Counted from the stretch's first letter, positions 44,479 to 54,920 are shown. The stretch is DNA of 64,000 nt from Burkholderia ubonensis (GCF_001718695.1 NZ_CP013420.1:2356001-2420000), one strand, 5' to 3'. Translations and numbers: made by a program. Notes: generated by a model not told the origin, from the sequence alone.

Positions 44479-45372
44479 ATGTCCACCGTCGTCACCGCGA
44501 AACTGCAGGAGCAGTTCGACGCGGGCCTCGAAACCCGCGCCGATTTCACCATCGACCAGCCGCTCGAACGCTACGGCCAGGTCGACCACGCGGTGTGGAG
44601 CCAGCTCTATGCGCGCCAGACCGTGCTGCTGCAGGGACGCGCGTGCGACGCGTTCGTGTCCGGGCTCGCGAAAATCGACCTGCCGGCCGACCGCGTGCCG
44701 TCGTTCGCCGCGGTCAACCGCCAGCTGAAGCCGGCGACCGGCTGGGAGATCGTCGCGGTGCCGGGGCTCGTGCCCGACCGCGTGTTCTTCGAGCATCTGG
44801 CGAACCGCCGCTTTCCGGTGACCTGGTGGATGCGCCGCCCCGACCAGCTCGACTACCTGCAGGAACCGGACTGCTTCCACGACCTGTTCGGCCACGTGCC
44901 GCTCTTGATCGACCCGGTGTTCGCAGACTACATGCAGGCGTACGGCCGCGTCGCGCTCGCGGTCGCCGACGATCCGGACGCGCTCGCGCGGCTCGCGCGC
45001 CTCTACTGGTACACCGTCGAGTTCGGGCTGATCCGCGACCCGCGCGGCACGAACGGGCTGTCGATCTACGGCGCGGGGATCGTGTCGAGCAAGGGCGAAA
45101 GCCTGTACAGCCTCGAAAGCGCGGCGCCGAACCGGCTCGGCTTCGACCTCGAGCGCGTGATGCGCACGCAATACCGGATCGACACGTTCCAGCAGACCTA
45201 CTTCGTGATCGACGACTTCGCGCAGCTGTTCGCGCTCGCGCACGTCGACGGCCGCGCGCTCGCCGACCGGCTCGCCGGCCTGCCCGAACACCCGGCCGGC
45301 GCGGTGCTCGACACCGACCGCGTGCTGCATCGCGGCACCGGCGCGGGCTGGCCGGACGACGCGCACGCATGA
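44479..45372 (+). CDS. phhA: Phenylalanine 4-monooxygenase
   Basis: The enzyme hydroxylates phenylalanine to tyrosine using non-heme iron, O2 and tetrahydropterin. At 297 residues it matches bacterial monomeric forms. The iron ligands are the two histidines in CFHDLFGHVPLL and the glutamate in YWYTVEFGLI; pterin and substrate contacts include PDRVFFEHLANRRFPVT. The start MSTVVTAKLQEQFD is chosen on family length; its ribosome site is weak, and in-frame ATGs at 44446 and 44464 are alternatives. phhB follows 120 bp downstream. Confidence 0.95.
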   Translation: MSTVVTAKLQEQFDAGLETRADFTIDQPLERYGQVDHAVWSQLYARQTVLLQGRACDAFVSGLAKIDLPADRVPSFAAVNRQLKPATGWEIVAVPGLVPDRVFFEHLANRRFPVTWWMRRPDQLDYLQEPDCFHDLFGHVPLLIDPVFADYMQAYGRVALAVADDPDALARLARLYWYTVEFGLIRDPRGTNGLSIYGAGIVSSKGESLYSLESAAPNRLGFDLERVMRTQYRIDTFQQTYFVIDDFAQLFALAHVDGRALADRLAGLPEHPAGAVLDTDRVLHRGTGAGWPDDAHA

Positions 45373-45492
45373 CGCGAACCGGCATGCGCGCGCCCTACAC
45401 CCGACACGCAACTATGGAAGAATGATCGGTGCCGGCAGTGCTCCGCGCGACGGACGTCACGCGCAGCCCGCCGTTACCGAACGAGGTGCACG

Positions 45493-45801
45493 ATGATCCA
45501 CAAACTCACATCAGAAGAACGCAAGACCCAGCTCGAGCGCCTGCCGCACTGGACGGCCGTGCCGGGCCGGGACGCGATCCAGCGCAGCCTGCGCTTCGCC
45601 GATTTCAACGAGGCCTTCGGCTTCATGACGCGCGTCGCGATCAAGGCGCAGGAAATGAACCATCATCCGGAATGGTTCAACGTCTACAACCGCGTCGACG
45701 TCACGCTGTCGACCCACGACGCGGACGGCCTGACCGAACGCGACATCGCGCTCGCCCACTTCATCGACCAGGCCGGCGCGCACGCGACGCCCGCCGCCTG
45801 A
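45493..45801 (+). CDS. phhB: Pterin-4a-carbinolamine dehydratase
   Basis: A 102-residue protein that dehydrates the 4a-hydroxy-tetrahydropterin made by PhhA, allowing cofactor recycling. The active-site motif [19 protein letters not shown] is complete (two histidines plus a third in HFID). GAGGTGCACG precedes the ATG. It is in the same direction as phhA and likely in one transcript. Confidence 0.95.
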   Translation: MIHKLTSEERKTQLERLPHWTAVPGRDAIQRSLRFADFNEAFGFMTRVAIKAQEMNHHPEWFNVYNRVDVTLSTHDADGLTERDIALAHFIDQAGAHATPAA

Positions 45802-45808
45802 CGTCTCC

Positions 45809-45850
45809 CCGCCGCGCGCCATTCGGGCGCGCGGCGCGTCAACTTTTCAT
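45809..45850 (+). terminator. Probable terminator after phhB
   Basis: Nine-base-pair stem CCGCGCGCC-ATTCG-GGCGCGCGG followed, after eight bases, by TTTTC. The gap before the T-run weakens the call. Confidence 0.4.
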
Positions 45851-45889
45851 TTCGATGAACGTTTTCTACGATGTAGTGAGCGAAAGCCT

Positions 45890-46120
45890 TCAGCTTTCCA
45901 AGCCTTCCTTAAGGCGTACGTAAGCGTCCCATGCTTTCCGCGCCTTGGGGTCCAAACCTTCCAGTTGTATGGCGCTTTGCCGCTGTACAATCAGCAGCGC
46001 ATACGGCTTGGAGAGCGCGCTAGCCTCTTCGCAGAGTTTGAGTTCGTCGCCGCTCGACGGCGAGCGGGCGCGCCAGAAATTGATCGCGGCTTCGAGGTCG
46101 TGGATCGAAATATCGGACAT
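45890..46120 (-). CDS. DUF3717 family protein
   Basis: A 76-residue cytosolic protein: ISIHDLEAAINFWRARSPSS, then EASALSKPYALLIVQ and a basic helical end. This pattern matches DUF3717, a family limited largely to Burkholderiales. Function is unknown. It is convergent with phhB and divergent from the response regulator (123 bp between starts). Confidence 0.8.
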   Translation of the reverse strand: MSDISIHDLEAAINFWRARSPSSGDELKLCEEASALSKPYALLIVQRQSAIQLEGLDPKARKAWDAYVRLKEGLES

Positions 46121-46243
46121 GGTTATTGGATTGATTCGTTCGCTGGCCGCCTGCTTGAAGTCTGGCTCGCGGCGCCCCTGTGGAAACGGCGTCGTGCTGT
46201 CCGCGTGCCTGAACCGCCAACCCATTGTACTTGAGCGAACTTC

Positions 46244-46936
46244 ATGCGACTCCTTCTGATCGAAGACGACCGCCCCATCGCACGCGGTATCCAGAGCAGC
46301 CTCGAACAGGCTGGCTTCACCGTCGACATGGTGCACGACGGCATCTTTGCCGAGCAGGCGCTCGCGCAGAACCGCCACGAGCTCGTGATCCTCGATCTCG
46401 GCTTGCCCGGCATCGACGGGATGACGCTTCTGACCCGTTTCCGCCAGACCAACCGTCATACGCCCGTGATCGTGCTGACCGCGCGCGACGAGCTGAACGA
46501 CCGGATCCAGGGCCTGAACTCGGGCGCCGACGACTACATGCTGAAACCGTTCGAGCCGGCCGAGCTGGAAGCGCGAATCCGCGCGGTGATGCGCCGCAGC
46601 GGCCCGCACAGCGACATGCCGCGTCCGGAGGTGTCGCTCGGCGGCGTCCGCCTGTCGGGCGTCGATCGCCGCATCTTCAACGACGACAAGCCGCTCGAGC
46701 TGTCGCCGCGCGAATTCGCGGTGCTCGAAATGCTGCTGCTGCGCCACGGCCGCGTCGTCAGCAAGGCCCAGCTGCAGGATCACCTGACGCACTTCGGCGG
46801 CGATCTCGGCGACACCGCGATCGAAGTCTACGTGCACCGCGTGCGCAAGAAGCTCGAGCAGTGCCGGGTCGAGATCGTCACGGTGCGCGGCTTCGGCTAC
46901 CTGCTGCAGGAAATCCGCCAGACGGCGAGCGTTTGA
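46244..46936 (+). CDS. OmpR-family response regulator (TctD/QseB-like)
   Basis: A 230-residue regulator. The receiver domain has the acidic pocket EDD (7-9), phospho-acceptor Asp51 in ILDLGLPG, T in LTARDE and Lys in MLKPF. The C-terminal winged helix (LELSPREFAVLEMLLLRHGRV, TAIEVYVHRVRKKL) binds DNA. The cognate kinase follows 169 bp later. Target genes are not evident; a TctC-type transport operon is not adjacent. Confidence 0.92.
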   Translation: MRLLLIEDDRPIARGIQSSLEQAGFTVDMVHDGIFAEQALAQNRHELVILDLGLPGIDGMTLLTRFRQTNRHTPVIVLTARDELNDRIQGLNSGADDYMLKPFEPAELEARIRAVMRRSGPHSDMPRPEVSLGGVRLSGVDRRIFNDDKPLELSPREFAVLEMLLLRHGRVVSKAQLQDHLTHFGGDLGDTAIEVYVHRVRKKLEQCRVEIVTVRGFGYLLQEIRQTASV

Positions 46937-47105
46937 GCGAGGCGACGGCAAGCGCCGGCCGGTTTCCGTTGACGGGCGTCCGACACCGGACGTTCACGCC
47001 GGCCGCCCGGCACCCGCTTGCACCGCCCGCCCCCTGCCCGTCCCGCCGACCGGCCTACGCCCGCGCCGCTCCCCGTGAGCGGCGTTCATCCATTTCATTC
47101 TCGAA

Positions 47106-48590
47106 ATGTCTTCTGATCCGGCTGTGACCAGCCTGCGCCGCTCATTGCTGCGGCGCCTCGCCGCGCCGCTGTCGATGCTCGCGCTGATGAGCGGCCTGAT
47201 TGCGTACTGGCTCGCGTGGCAATACACGCAGCACGTGATCGACCGCTCGCTCGCGGATCTCGCGACCGCGATCTCGAAACAGATCCAGATCGCCGGCCCC
47301 GACGCGCCGTTCACGGTGCCGCCGCTCGCGCAGGCGATGTTCTCCGATCCGGCCGAAGCGCTGATCTACCGGATCAGCGACGGCGAGCAGGAACTCGCCG
47401 GCGATCCGAAGCTGCCGCTGCAGGGCACCAACGTGCGGCGCATGCATTACGCGTACGTGTTCGAGGCCGAATACGACAACCGCGCGGTGCGGGTCGCGCA
47501 GGTGCGCGTCGAGGAAGTCGACGGCGGCAAGCCGATGGTCGTGGAGGTCGCGCAGCCGGTGCGGCACCGCTACCGGATCGCCGCCGAATTCCTCGTCGCG
47601 ATCATGATGCCGCTGCTGCTGCTGCTGCTCGCCGGCTGGGGCATCGTGTGGCGGGTCGTCAACCAGCAGCTCGGCCCGCTCACGCATCTCGCCGATTCGC
47701 TGAACCGGCAGACGCATACGTCGCTGGAGCCGGTCGACGAAACCGACGTGCCGCTCGAGATCCGGCCCTTGACGAGCGCGATGAACGCGCTGCTCGGGCG
47801 CCTGAAGACCGCGCTCGACGCGCAGCGCAAGTTCATCGCCGACGCCGCGCACCAGCTGCGCACGCCGCTCACCGCGGTGAAGCTGCATGCGGAACAGGCG
47901 GCCATCGCGCGCGATCCGCAGCAGACCTTCACCGCGGTGCGCGAGCTGCGCGCGGCCGCCGATCGCGCGGTGCGGCTGTCGAACCAGCTGCTGTCGCTCG
48001 CGCGCGCGGAACCGGGCGAACAGGCCGCGCGCTTCGTCGACGTCGACCTTGCCGCGATGGCGTTCGAGACCGGCGCCGAATGGGTGCCGCGCGCGCTCGC
48101 CGCGCACGTCGACCTCGGCTTCCAGCGCAGCGACGAGCCGCGCGACGACGACCAGACGCTGCTCGTGCGCGGCAACCCGGTGCTGCTGCGCGAGGTGATC
48201 GCGAACCTGCTCGACAACGCGCTGAAGTACGTGCCGCTCGCGCGGCCGCACGGCGCGCGGATCACGGTGAACGTCGGGCGCGCGACGCTCGATGCCGGCG
48301 TGCCGGCGGCCGAGATCGTCGTCGAGGACAACGGCCCCGGCGTGCCCGCGAGCCAGCAGGCGGACCTGTTCAAGCGGTTCTTCCGCGGGGATGCGCAAAG
48401 CGGCAACGGCGTCGAGACGGGTGCAGGCCTCGGCCTCGCGATCGTGCACGACATCATCGCGATGCATGGCGGCAGCGTGTCGTATGCGGACGCGCCGGAA
48501 GGCGGCTCGCGGTTCGTGGTGAAGGTGCCGCTCGCCGAGCGAACCAGCAAGCCGGCGAGCGAAACGCCGGCGGCCGTGCCGACGCACTGA
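47106..48590 (+). CDS. Sensor histidine kinase (TctE-like)
   Basis: A 494-residue inner-membrane kinase. A first helix at about residues 18-38, a periplasmic 2CSK_N-type domain (DPAEALIYRISDGEQELAGD) and a second helix near 160-180 (LVAIMMPLLLLLLAGWGIVW) lead into a HAMP region. The H-box is FIADAAHQLRTPL with His249, followed by N-box NLLDNALKYV, G1 EDNGPGVP, F-box and G2 GAGLGLAI. It pairs with the regulator upstream. The signal is unknown; TctE relatives sense tricarboxylates. Confidence 0.92.
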   Translation: MSSDPAVTSLRRSLLRRLAAPLSMLALMSGLIAYWLAWQYTQHVIDRSLADLATAISKQIQIAGPDAPFTVPPLAQAMFSDPAEALIYRISDGEQELAGDPKLPLQGTNVRRMHYAYVFEAEYDNRAVRVAQVRVEEVDGGKPMVVEVAQPVRHRYRIAAEFLVAIMMPLLLLLLAGWGIVWRVVNQQLGPLTHLADSLNRQTHTSLEPVDETDVPLEIRPLTSAMNALLGRLKTALDAQRKFIADAAHQLRTPLTAVKLHAEQAAIARDPQQTFTAVRELRAAADRAVRLSNQLLSLARAEPGEQAARFVDVDLAAMAFETGAEWVPRALAAHVDLGFQRSDEPRDDDQTLLVRGNPVLLREVIANLLDNALKYVPLARPHGARITVNVGRATLDAGVPAAEIVVEDNGPGVPASQQADLFKRFFRGDAQSGNGVETGAGLGLAIVHDIIAMHGGSVSYADAPEGGSRFVVKVPLAERTSKPASETPAAVPTH

Positions 48591-48729
48591 GCGGCGCGTA
48601 ACGCGCGGGTAGCGGATCTCGAGCGAACCCGGCGAAGCCGTCAAAGCCATCGAGCCGGCTCAGCCCCGCAGCGACGCAGCAACAAGGCCCGCCGGCGAAG
48701 CAGCCGCGCGAGCTCGCGCGGCGCGTCGC

Positions 48730-49260
48730 TTACTTCTTCTTTTTCTTGTCCTTCGCGCCGGACTCGGCCTTGCCGTCCTTCTTGTCCTTCTTCTTTTTCT
48801 TCTTGCCGTCGTCGTCCGGCGTCGCGAGCAGCGTGCCGCGGCACGACTGGGCGCCGCAATGGCATGCGTATTCGCGCTTGAGCTTCTTCGTCAGCTTCGC
48901 GTCGATCACGAGGCCGTAGTCGTAGAACAGCTCCTCTTCCGGCTCGATGTCGCGCAGCGCATGGATGTAGACGCGGCCGTCGAGCTCCTCGGCTTCGCAG
49001 TTCGGCGCGCAGGAATGATTGATCCAGCGCGCGCTGTTGCCGTCGACCTTGCCGTCGATCACCCCGCCCTCTTCGAGCGCGAAGTAGAACGTATGATTCG
49101 GCTCGTTCGGATCGTGCGGATGGCGGCGCAGCGCTTCCTTCCACGAAATTCGCTCGCCCTTGTATTCCACAACGCGCTCGCCGGCCTTGATCGGCGCCAC
49201 GGCGAACACGCCCCTGCCGTGTACTCCCGAGCGGCGCACCGCGATCCTGCGTGAACTCAT
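48730..49260 (-). CDS. SET-domain protein lysine methyltransferase with lysine-rich tail
   Basis: A 176-residue protein. The SET domain starts RRIAVRRSGVHGRGVFAVAPI and has the pseudoknot motifs RWINHSCAPNCEAE and EELFYDYG, then a post-SET zinc triad CHCGAQSCRG. SAM-dependent lysine methylation follows from the family. The last 27 residues are almost only Lys, Asp, Gly and Ala (KKKKKKDKKDGK...KDKKKKK), resembling a nuclear or nucleolar targeting or DNA-binding tail. A B. thailandensis SET protein (BtSET) is reported as a host-histone-modifying effector. No secretion genes adjoin. Confidence 0.88.
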   Translation of the reverse strand: MSSRRIAVRRSGVHGRGVFAVAPIKAGERVVEYKGERISWKEALRRHPHDPNEPNHTFYFALEEGGVIDGKVDGNSARWINHSCAPNCEAEELDGRVYIHALRDIEPEEELFYDYGLVIDAKLTKKLKREYACHCGAQSCRGTLLATPDDDGKKKKKKDKKDGKAESGAKDKKKKK

Positions 49261-49317
49261 CGAACGAATCCTTGTGAAATCGACTTGAAAAGGAAAGGGC
49301 CGCCGCGGGCCCGCCAA

Positions 49318-49346
49318 ATGAAAACGCGGCGCCGATCGGCGCCGCG
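49318..49346 (-). terminator. Terminator after the Old Yellow Enzyme gene
   Basis: The 20-base palindrome GCGGCGCCGATCGGCGCCGC (49326-49345) is followed on the minus strand by GTTTTCATTT. It lies about 70 bp after the stop codon. Confidence 0.7.
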
Positions 49347-49416
49347 TCAGGGCATGCGGCGAATCACCCGCATCCTACACGGTCGGGATTGCAACATTCA
49401 ACCGCGAACGCGGCAT

Positions 49417-50529
49417 TCAACGCTGACCGAACGCAATGTCGCCGAACAGCGCCTTGTGCTCGCGCGGCTGCGAACGCCAGTACTGCGGCGGCGCCGTCAC
49501 CTGCGCGCCGAGCTCGGCGGCCGCGTGCCACGGCCAGCGCGGGTCGTACAGCATCGCGCGCGCCATCGCGACGAAGTCGGCGTCGCCCGCGTCGATCAGC
49601 CGGTTCGCGTGCGCGGGCTCGTTGATCAGGCCGACCGCGATCGTCGGCATGCCGACCGCGCGCTTCACCGCCTGCGCGAACGGCACCTGGTAGCCCGGCG
49701 ACAGCGGAATCTTCTGCAGCGGCGACACGCCGCCCGACGACACGTCGATCCAGTCGCAGCCGCGGCGCTTCAGCTCGTGCGCGAACGCGATCGTGTCTTC
49801 GAGCTCCCAGCCGCCCTCGACCCAGTCGGTCGCGGACACGCGCACGCCGACCGGCCGGTCCTCCGGAAACGCCGCGCGCACGATCTCGAGGATCTCGAGC
49901 GGAAAGCGCATCCGGTTCTCGCGCGAGCCGCCGTATTCGTCGGTGCGCCGGTTCGCGAGCGGCGACAGGAACTGGTGCAGCAGATAGCCGTGCGCCGCGT
50001 GCACCTCGATCGCGTCGATGCCGAGCCGCGCCGCGCGCTTCGCGGCCGCCGCGAACGCGTCGCGGATCCGGTTCAGGCCCGCGGTGTCGAGCGCAAGCGG
50101 CGGCGTCTCGCCATCCTTGTGCGGCACGGCGGACGGCGCATGCGGCAGCCAGCCGCCGTCGGCGACCGGAATCAGCTGGCCGCCTTCCCACGGCGCCTGG
50201 CTCGACGCCTTGCGGCCCGCATGCGCCAGCTGCATCGCGACGCGGATCGGCGCATGCTTGCGGATCGCCGCCAGCACGGGCTTCAGCGCGGCTTCGGTCG
50301 CGTCGTCCCAGAGGCCGAGGTCGCGGTGCGTGATGCGCCCGTCCGGCTCGACCGCGGTCGCCTCGATGCAGAGCAGGCCCGCACCCGACAGCGCGAGGTG
50401 GCCGAGATGAATCATGTGCCAGTCGGTCGCCTCGCCGCGCTCGGCGGAGTACTGGCACATCGGCGAAACGACGATCCGGTTCGGAAGGGTCACGCCGCGC
50501 AGCGTGAACGGTGAAAACAGCGCAGTCAT
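49417..50529 (-). CDS. NADH:flavin oxidoreductase / Old Yellow Enzyme (YqjM/XenA type)
   Basis: A 370-residue FMN ene-reductase. The TIM barrel begins LFSPFTLRGVTLPNRIVVSP, with the cysteine of class III enzymes in PMCQYSAE. Substrate-binding histidines are in EVHAAHGYLLHQFLSP, and the FMN phosphate site is ADFVAMARAMLYDP near the C-terminus. Such enzymes reduce activated alkenes, quinones and nitro compounds. The start MTALFSPF is used. It ends at a terminator. Confidence 0.92.
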   Translation of the reverse strand: MTALFSPFTLRGVTLPNRIVVSPMCQYSAERGEATDWHMIHLGHLALSGAGLLCIEATAVEPDGRITHRDLGLWDDATEAALKPVLAAIRKHAPIRVAMQLAHAGRKASSQAPWEGGQLIPVADGGWLPHAPSAVPHKDGETPPLALDTAGLNRIRDAFAAAAKRAARLGIDAIEVHAAHGYLLHQFLSPLANRRTDEYGGSRENRMRFPLEILEIVRAAFPEDRPVGVRVSATDWVEGGWELEDTIAFAHELKRRGCDWIDVSSGGVSPLQKIPLSPGYQVPFAQAVKRAVGMPTIAVGLINEPAHANRLIDAGDADFVAMARAMLYDPRWPWHAAAELGAQVTAPPQYWRSQPREHKALFGDIAFGQR

Positions 50530-50667
50530 GAGTGGCGCTCGCTCGGAAAGGGAAACAGCGGATGAGCGTAGCACGCGTGTACGTTGCGTGCAGGACGCGG
50601 GTTCGGCGGTAAGCGATTGGTCAGGTGGGGCCGCCTAGGTGGGGCCCAGGTTCGGCAGGCGCGGGCG

Positions 50668-51378
50668 TCAAATCCCGACGCTGTCGAGCCATTCCGCGAA
50701 CATGCGGCGCGCGGCCGTTTCGAGCGCGGGGCCGTGTTGCGCGGTGTCGGCGCGCAGCTGGCGCGCGTCGATGCCCGGCGTCGCGGCGATTTCGCCGGCG
50801 TTACCGATCAGCCAGGGTTCGAAGCCATCGGCGCGGATTTCCGGATGGCATTGCAGCGCGAGCACGTGCTGCCCCCATGCGAACGCCTGATGGCGGCACG
50901 CGGGCGTCGACGCGAGATGGATCGCGCCGCCCGGCAGGTCGAAGGTATCGCCGTGCCAGTGCAGCATCGACGTCGCCGCGCCGTCGAGATGACGCAGCGC
51001 GGACGCACGGCCTGCGTCGGAGAGCGTGAGCGGCGTCCAGCCGAGCTCCTTGCGCGCGGCCGGATAGACGCGCGCACCGAGCGCGCGTGCAATGAACTGC
51101 GCGCCGAGGCAGATGCCGAGGATCGGCAGGCCCGCGTCGATGCGCTGCTTGACGAGCGCCGCGAGCGGCGCGTTCGTCGGATACTGCGCGTCGTCGTACA
51201 CGCTGACCGGCCCGCCGAGCACGACGAAGAGCGCTGGCTCGAGCACGTCGAGCACCTCGACCCGGGATGATCCGACGTCGACGTAACGCACCCGCTTCCC
51301 CCGTTCGCCGAGCACTTGCTCGAAACTCCCGAGGTCCTCGAAATGCACGTGGCGGATCGCCACGACTTCAGCGTTCAT
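50668..51378 (-). CDS. Class I glutamine amidotransferase-like protein (GuaA-type domain)
   Basis: A 236-residue single-domain protein. The nucleophile is in GICLGAQFIARALGA and the His/Glu partners in LQCHPEIRADG, so the triad is complete. Stand-alone GATase proteins of this type are annotated as GMP synthase-like and may hydrolyse gamma-glutamyl compounds. GGAGG is 6 nt before the second of two adjacent ATGs, which I used. MarR lies 28 bp upstream on the same strand, so they are probably one operon. Confidence 0.85.
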   Translation of the reverse strand: MNAEVVAIRHVHFEDLGSFEQVLGERGKRVRYVDVGSSRVEVLDVLEPALFVVLGGPVSVYDDAQYPTNAPLAALVKQRIDAGLPILGICLGAQFIARALGARVYPAARKELGWTPLTLSDAGRASALRHLDGAATSMLHWHGDTFDLPGGAIHLASTPACRHQAFAWGQHVLALQCHPEIRADGFEPWLIGNAGEIAATPGIDARQLRADTAQHGPALETAARRMFAEWLDSVGI

Positions 51379-51406
51379 CATCGGCCTCCCGGTCGATCGA
51401 CGGACG

Positions 51407-52045
51407 TCAGGCCGCGAAAATCTTCCAGATCTTCTTTTGCGTCGCCGCGTCACCTTCTTCGTGTACCGAACAATCGAGGCGCAGGTCGCTGTCGGTCATC
51501 GCCTGGTCGAACACGGCGCAGTGGTGCACGGTCTTCTTCGACTGCTTGCCCGGCTGGAAGTGCGCGCACGTCACGCACATCCGGTGCGGCGGCGTCGCGC
51601 CGGCCACCTGCAGCTCGCGCAGCGTCTTCAGCAGCGCGCGGTACAGCGCGCCCTGCTCGTCCGCGGCGAGCGTGCCGACCGCCTTGGTCAGGAACTCGGG
51701 CCACTGCAGCGCCTTCTTCGCCGCGGTGCGGCCGCGGGCGGAGAGCCGCACCGCGAGCGCGCGGCCGTCGTCCAGCGCGCGGCGCTTTTCGACCAGCCCC
51801 TTGGTCTCGAGCGTGCTGACCGCATCGCTCGTCGTCGCCGCGGTGAGTTGCGTCTCGCGCGCGATCTCGCCGAGCCGCATCGGGCCCTTGCGTTGCAGCA
51901 GCAGCACGAGGATCTCGCCCTGCGTCGGCGTGAGGCCGGCGCCTTCCGCCCAATCCCATGCCTGGCTCCGCATGGCCGTACTCAACCGCAGCAGACTGTG
52001 GGTGACACGACCCGCAGCCTGGTTCCCGTAAACGCCTTCGCTCAT
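51407..52045 (-). CDS. MarR-family regulator with C-terminal cysteine cluster
   Basis: A 212-residue regulator. The winged helix-turn-helix is at about residues 35-105 (LTPTQGEILVLLLQRKGPMR, ETQLTAATTSDAVSTLETKG). It is longer than usual MarR (about 150). The extra C-terminal part carries MCVTCAHF, HHCAVFDQA and LDCSVHEEG: four cysteines and three histidines that could bind zinc or an Fe-S cluster or act as a thiol switch. It precedes the glutamine amidotransferase-like gene. Confidence 0.88.
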   Translation of the reverse strand: MSEGVYGNQAAGRVTHSLLRLSTAMRSQAWDWAEGAGLTPTQGEILVLLLQRKGPMRLGEIARETQLTAATTSDAVSTLETKGLVEKRRALDDGRALAVRLSARGRTAAKKALQWPEFLTKAVGTLAADEQGALYRALLKTLRELQVAGATPPHRMCVTCAHFQPGKQSKKTVHHCAVFDQAMTDSDLRLDCSVHEEGDAATQKKIWKIFAA

Positions 52046-52574
52046 AGTCTTTTCGCTTTGCCGCCGCCCGTCTTCCCGGGCAGCCGTAGTGTGGAGATCG
52101 AATCTCTGTCTCAGAAGAGGTGCGCGAAACCGCACGCACCCGACACGGCCGTCGCGAGGCACACACGGCGGCCGCCATCGCGGCAACCGGTGAGACACAC
52201 GTCGTTCCGGCGTCCGCAAAGCCGACATTCTAAGCGAGAGCGGAAAATCGCACAGCTAAGTTATCCCCTCCAATCTGTGGATAACGGCTGAATAAGACCG
52301 GAAAACGGTGTGCGCGGATTTTCTCCAATCGGCGCCGCCGGACCGCCAAGCATTTTCCCGCGTCGCCCGGCAAGCCGCCACCGGCCTGCCTTCCACCGGG
52401 TTATCCGTTCGGCAGGCCGTTGACTTTGCAGAGGAATATCGGGTTATCCACAGATTTGGGGGAAACCTGCAAACGATTTCGCCATTGACCTGCGTCAACC
52501 GTCCCTCAGCGCTCCTTCAACCTTCGCTCAGCGAATTGCTTTGCGGTCGAGCCCGCAATCAGCAAAACATTTTT
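52046..52574. promoter_or_regulatory. Noncoding region with two consensus DnaA boxes
   Basis: 529 bp between MarR and ybdK starts/ends without a gene. It contains TGTGGATAA (52276-52284) and TTATCCACA (52444-52452) in inverted orientation, plus weaker TTATCCCCT (52261) and TTATCCGTT (52401). GC is reduced near both. It also includes the MarR promoter region. These 9-mers may titrate DnaA or reflect origin proximity. Confidence 0.5.
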
Positions 52575-53705
<1,131 letters not shown>

Positions 53706-54920
53706 TCAGTTGCTGTCGCTGCGCTCGCCGACCGCCGACAGGCAGCGGTAGACGAGGAACGGGCCGACCAGCTGCAGCACGACGATCGAGCACATCACGA
53801 TCGCGCGCAGGTGCGGATCGAAATTCGGGTACAGCTGATAGGTATCGTCGACGAGCAGGTAGGCGAGCGCGGACATCGGCGACAGCGCGATGCCGAGCGC
53901 GACGCCCTGCTTCATCCCGATGCCGCTCGGCTTCGCGAACGCGACGACGCCGGCCAGTTTCGCGGCCAGCCGCGTCACGATCAGCGCGACGGCGAACAGC
54001 CCGCCGAGCGCGATGTCGCCCCACGTGAACGAGGTCAGCGTCAGCACGAACAGGACGACCGTCAGCAGCCAGCCGGCGGTGCCGAAGTGTTCGGGCCAGA
54101 GCTGCGGACGCGCCTCGAGGTTCTTCACGATGATGCCGGCGAGCAGCAGCGTGAGCAGCGTCGACAGCTTCAGCGCCTGCGCGACCGCGATCGCGATCAT
54201 CACGAGCCCGAACAGCGCGACGAACGAATGCTCGCTGCGCATCGTCGCGGTCATGTGGCGGAACAGGTAATTGCACGCGCGCGCGACGACGTACGCGACG
54301 ATGAACGAGCCGGACAGCAGGTAGACCGGCTGCAGGATCGTCGCGAACACGTTGCCGTACGCCTCCTGGTGCAGCCAGCTCGTCACGAGCTTGGTCAGCA
54401 CGACTGCATAGACGCTGTTGAGCGCGGTCAGCGTAATCAGGCGCTGCGACACCTGCCCTTCCGCACGCAGCTCGGTCTTCAGCTGGATCACCATCGACGG
54501 CGACGTCGCGACCGCGATCGCCGACAGCACCAGCGCGACCATGCCCGACACGCCGAGCGCGAGCAGCACGAACAGCACGAGCACGAACGTGAGCGTGGCT
54601 TCGGCGAGGCTCGACGCGATCAGCCACGGGTTGCGGCGGATCCAGCGCAAGTCGAGCCGGCTGCCGAGCTCGAACAGCAGCAGGCCGAGCGCGACGTCGA
54701 TCAGCAAGCGCGACGTTTCGTCGGTGCTGGCGTCGATCACGCCGAAACCGAACGAGCCGGCGACGAGGCCGATCACCGCATAGCCGGTGATGCGCGGCAG
54801 CCGCCACGCGCGATAGCAGAGCTCGCCGCACAGGCCGGCGGCGAACAGCGCGAGCCCGGCCCAGAACACGGCATCCGGCGCGAGCGGCCAATTGGGCAGG
54901 AATGAGAACGCCGACTTCAT
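53706..54920 (-). CDS. Cation:proton antiporter (CPA2 family)
   Basis: A 404-residue membrane protein with about 11-12 helices. LLFELGSRLDLRWIRRNPW and the discontinuous-helix region SAIAVATSPSMVIQLKTEL are typical of KefB/monovalent cation antiporters. There is no C-terminal RCK/TrkA domain, so nucleotide gating is unlikely. The ATG at 54920 is 11 nt after AAAGGAG. It is the first gene of a pair with ybdK; a link to glutathione-gated Kef systems through the GCS2 partner is suggestive but unproven. Confidence 0.87.
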   Translation of the reverse strand: MKSAFSFLPNWPLAPDAVFWAGLALFAAGLCGELCYRAWRLPRITGYAVIGLVAGSFGFGVIDASTDETSRLLIDVALGLLLFELGSRLDLRWIRRNPWLIASSLAEATLTFVLVLFVLLALGVSGMVALVLSAIAVATSPSMVIQLKTELRAEGQVSQRLITLTALNSVYAVVLTKLVTSWLHQEAYGNVFATILQPVYLLSGSFIVAYVVARACNYLFRHMTATMRSEHSFVALFGLVMIAIAVAQALKLSTLLTLLLAGIIVKNLEARPQLWPEHFGTAGWLLTVVLFVLTLTSFTWGDIALGGLFAVALIVTRLAAKLAGVVAFAKPSGIGMKQGVALGIALSPMSALAYLLVDDTYQLYPNFDPHLRAIVMCSIVVLQLVGPFLVYRCLSAVGERSDSN

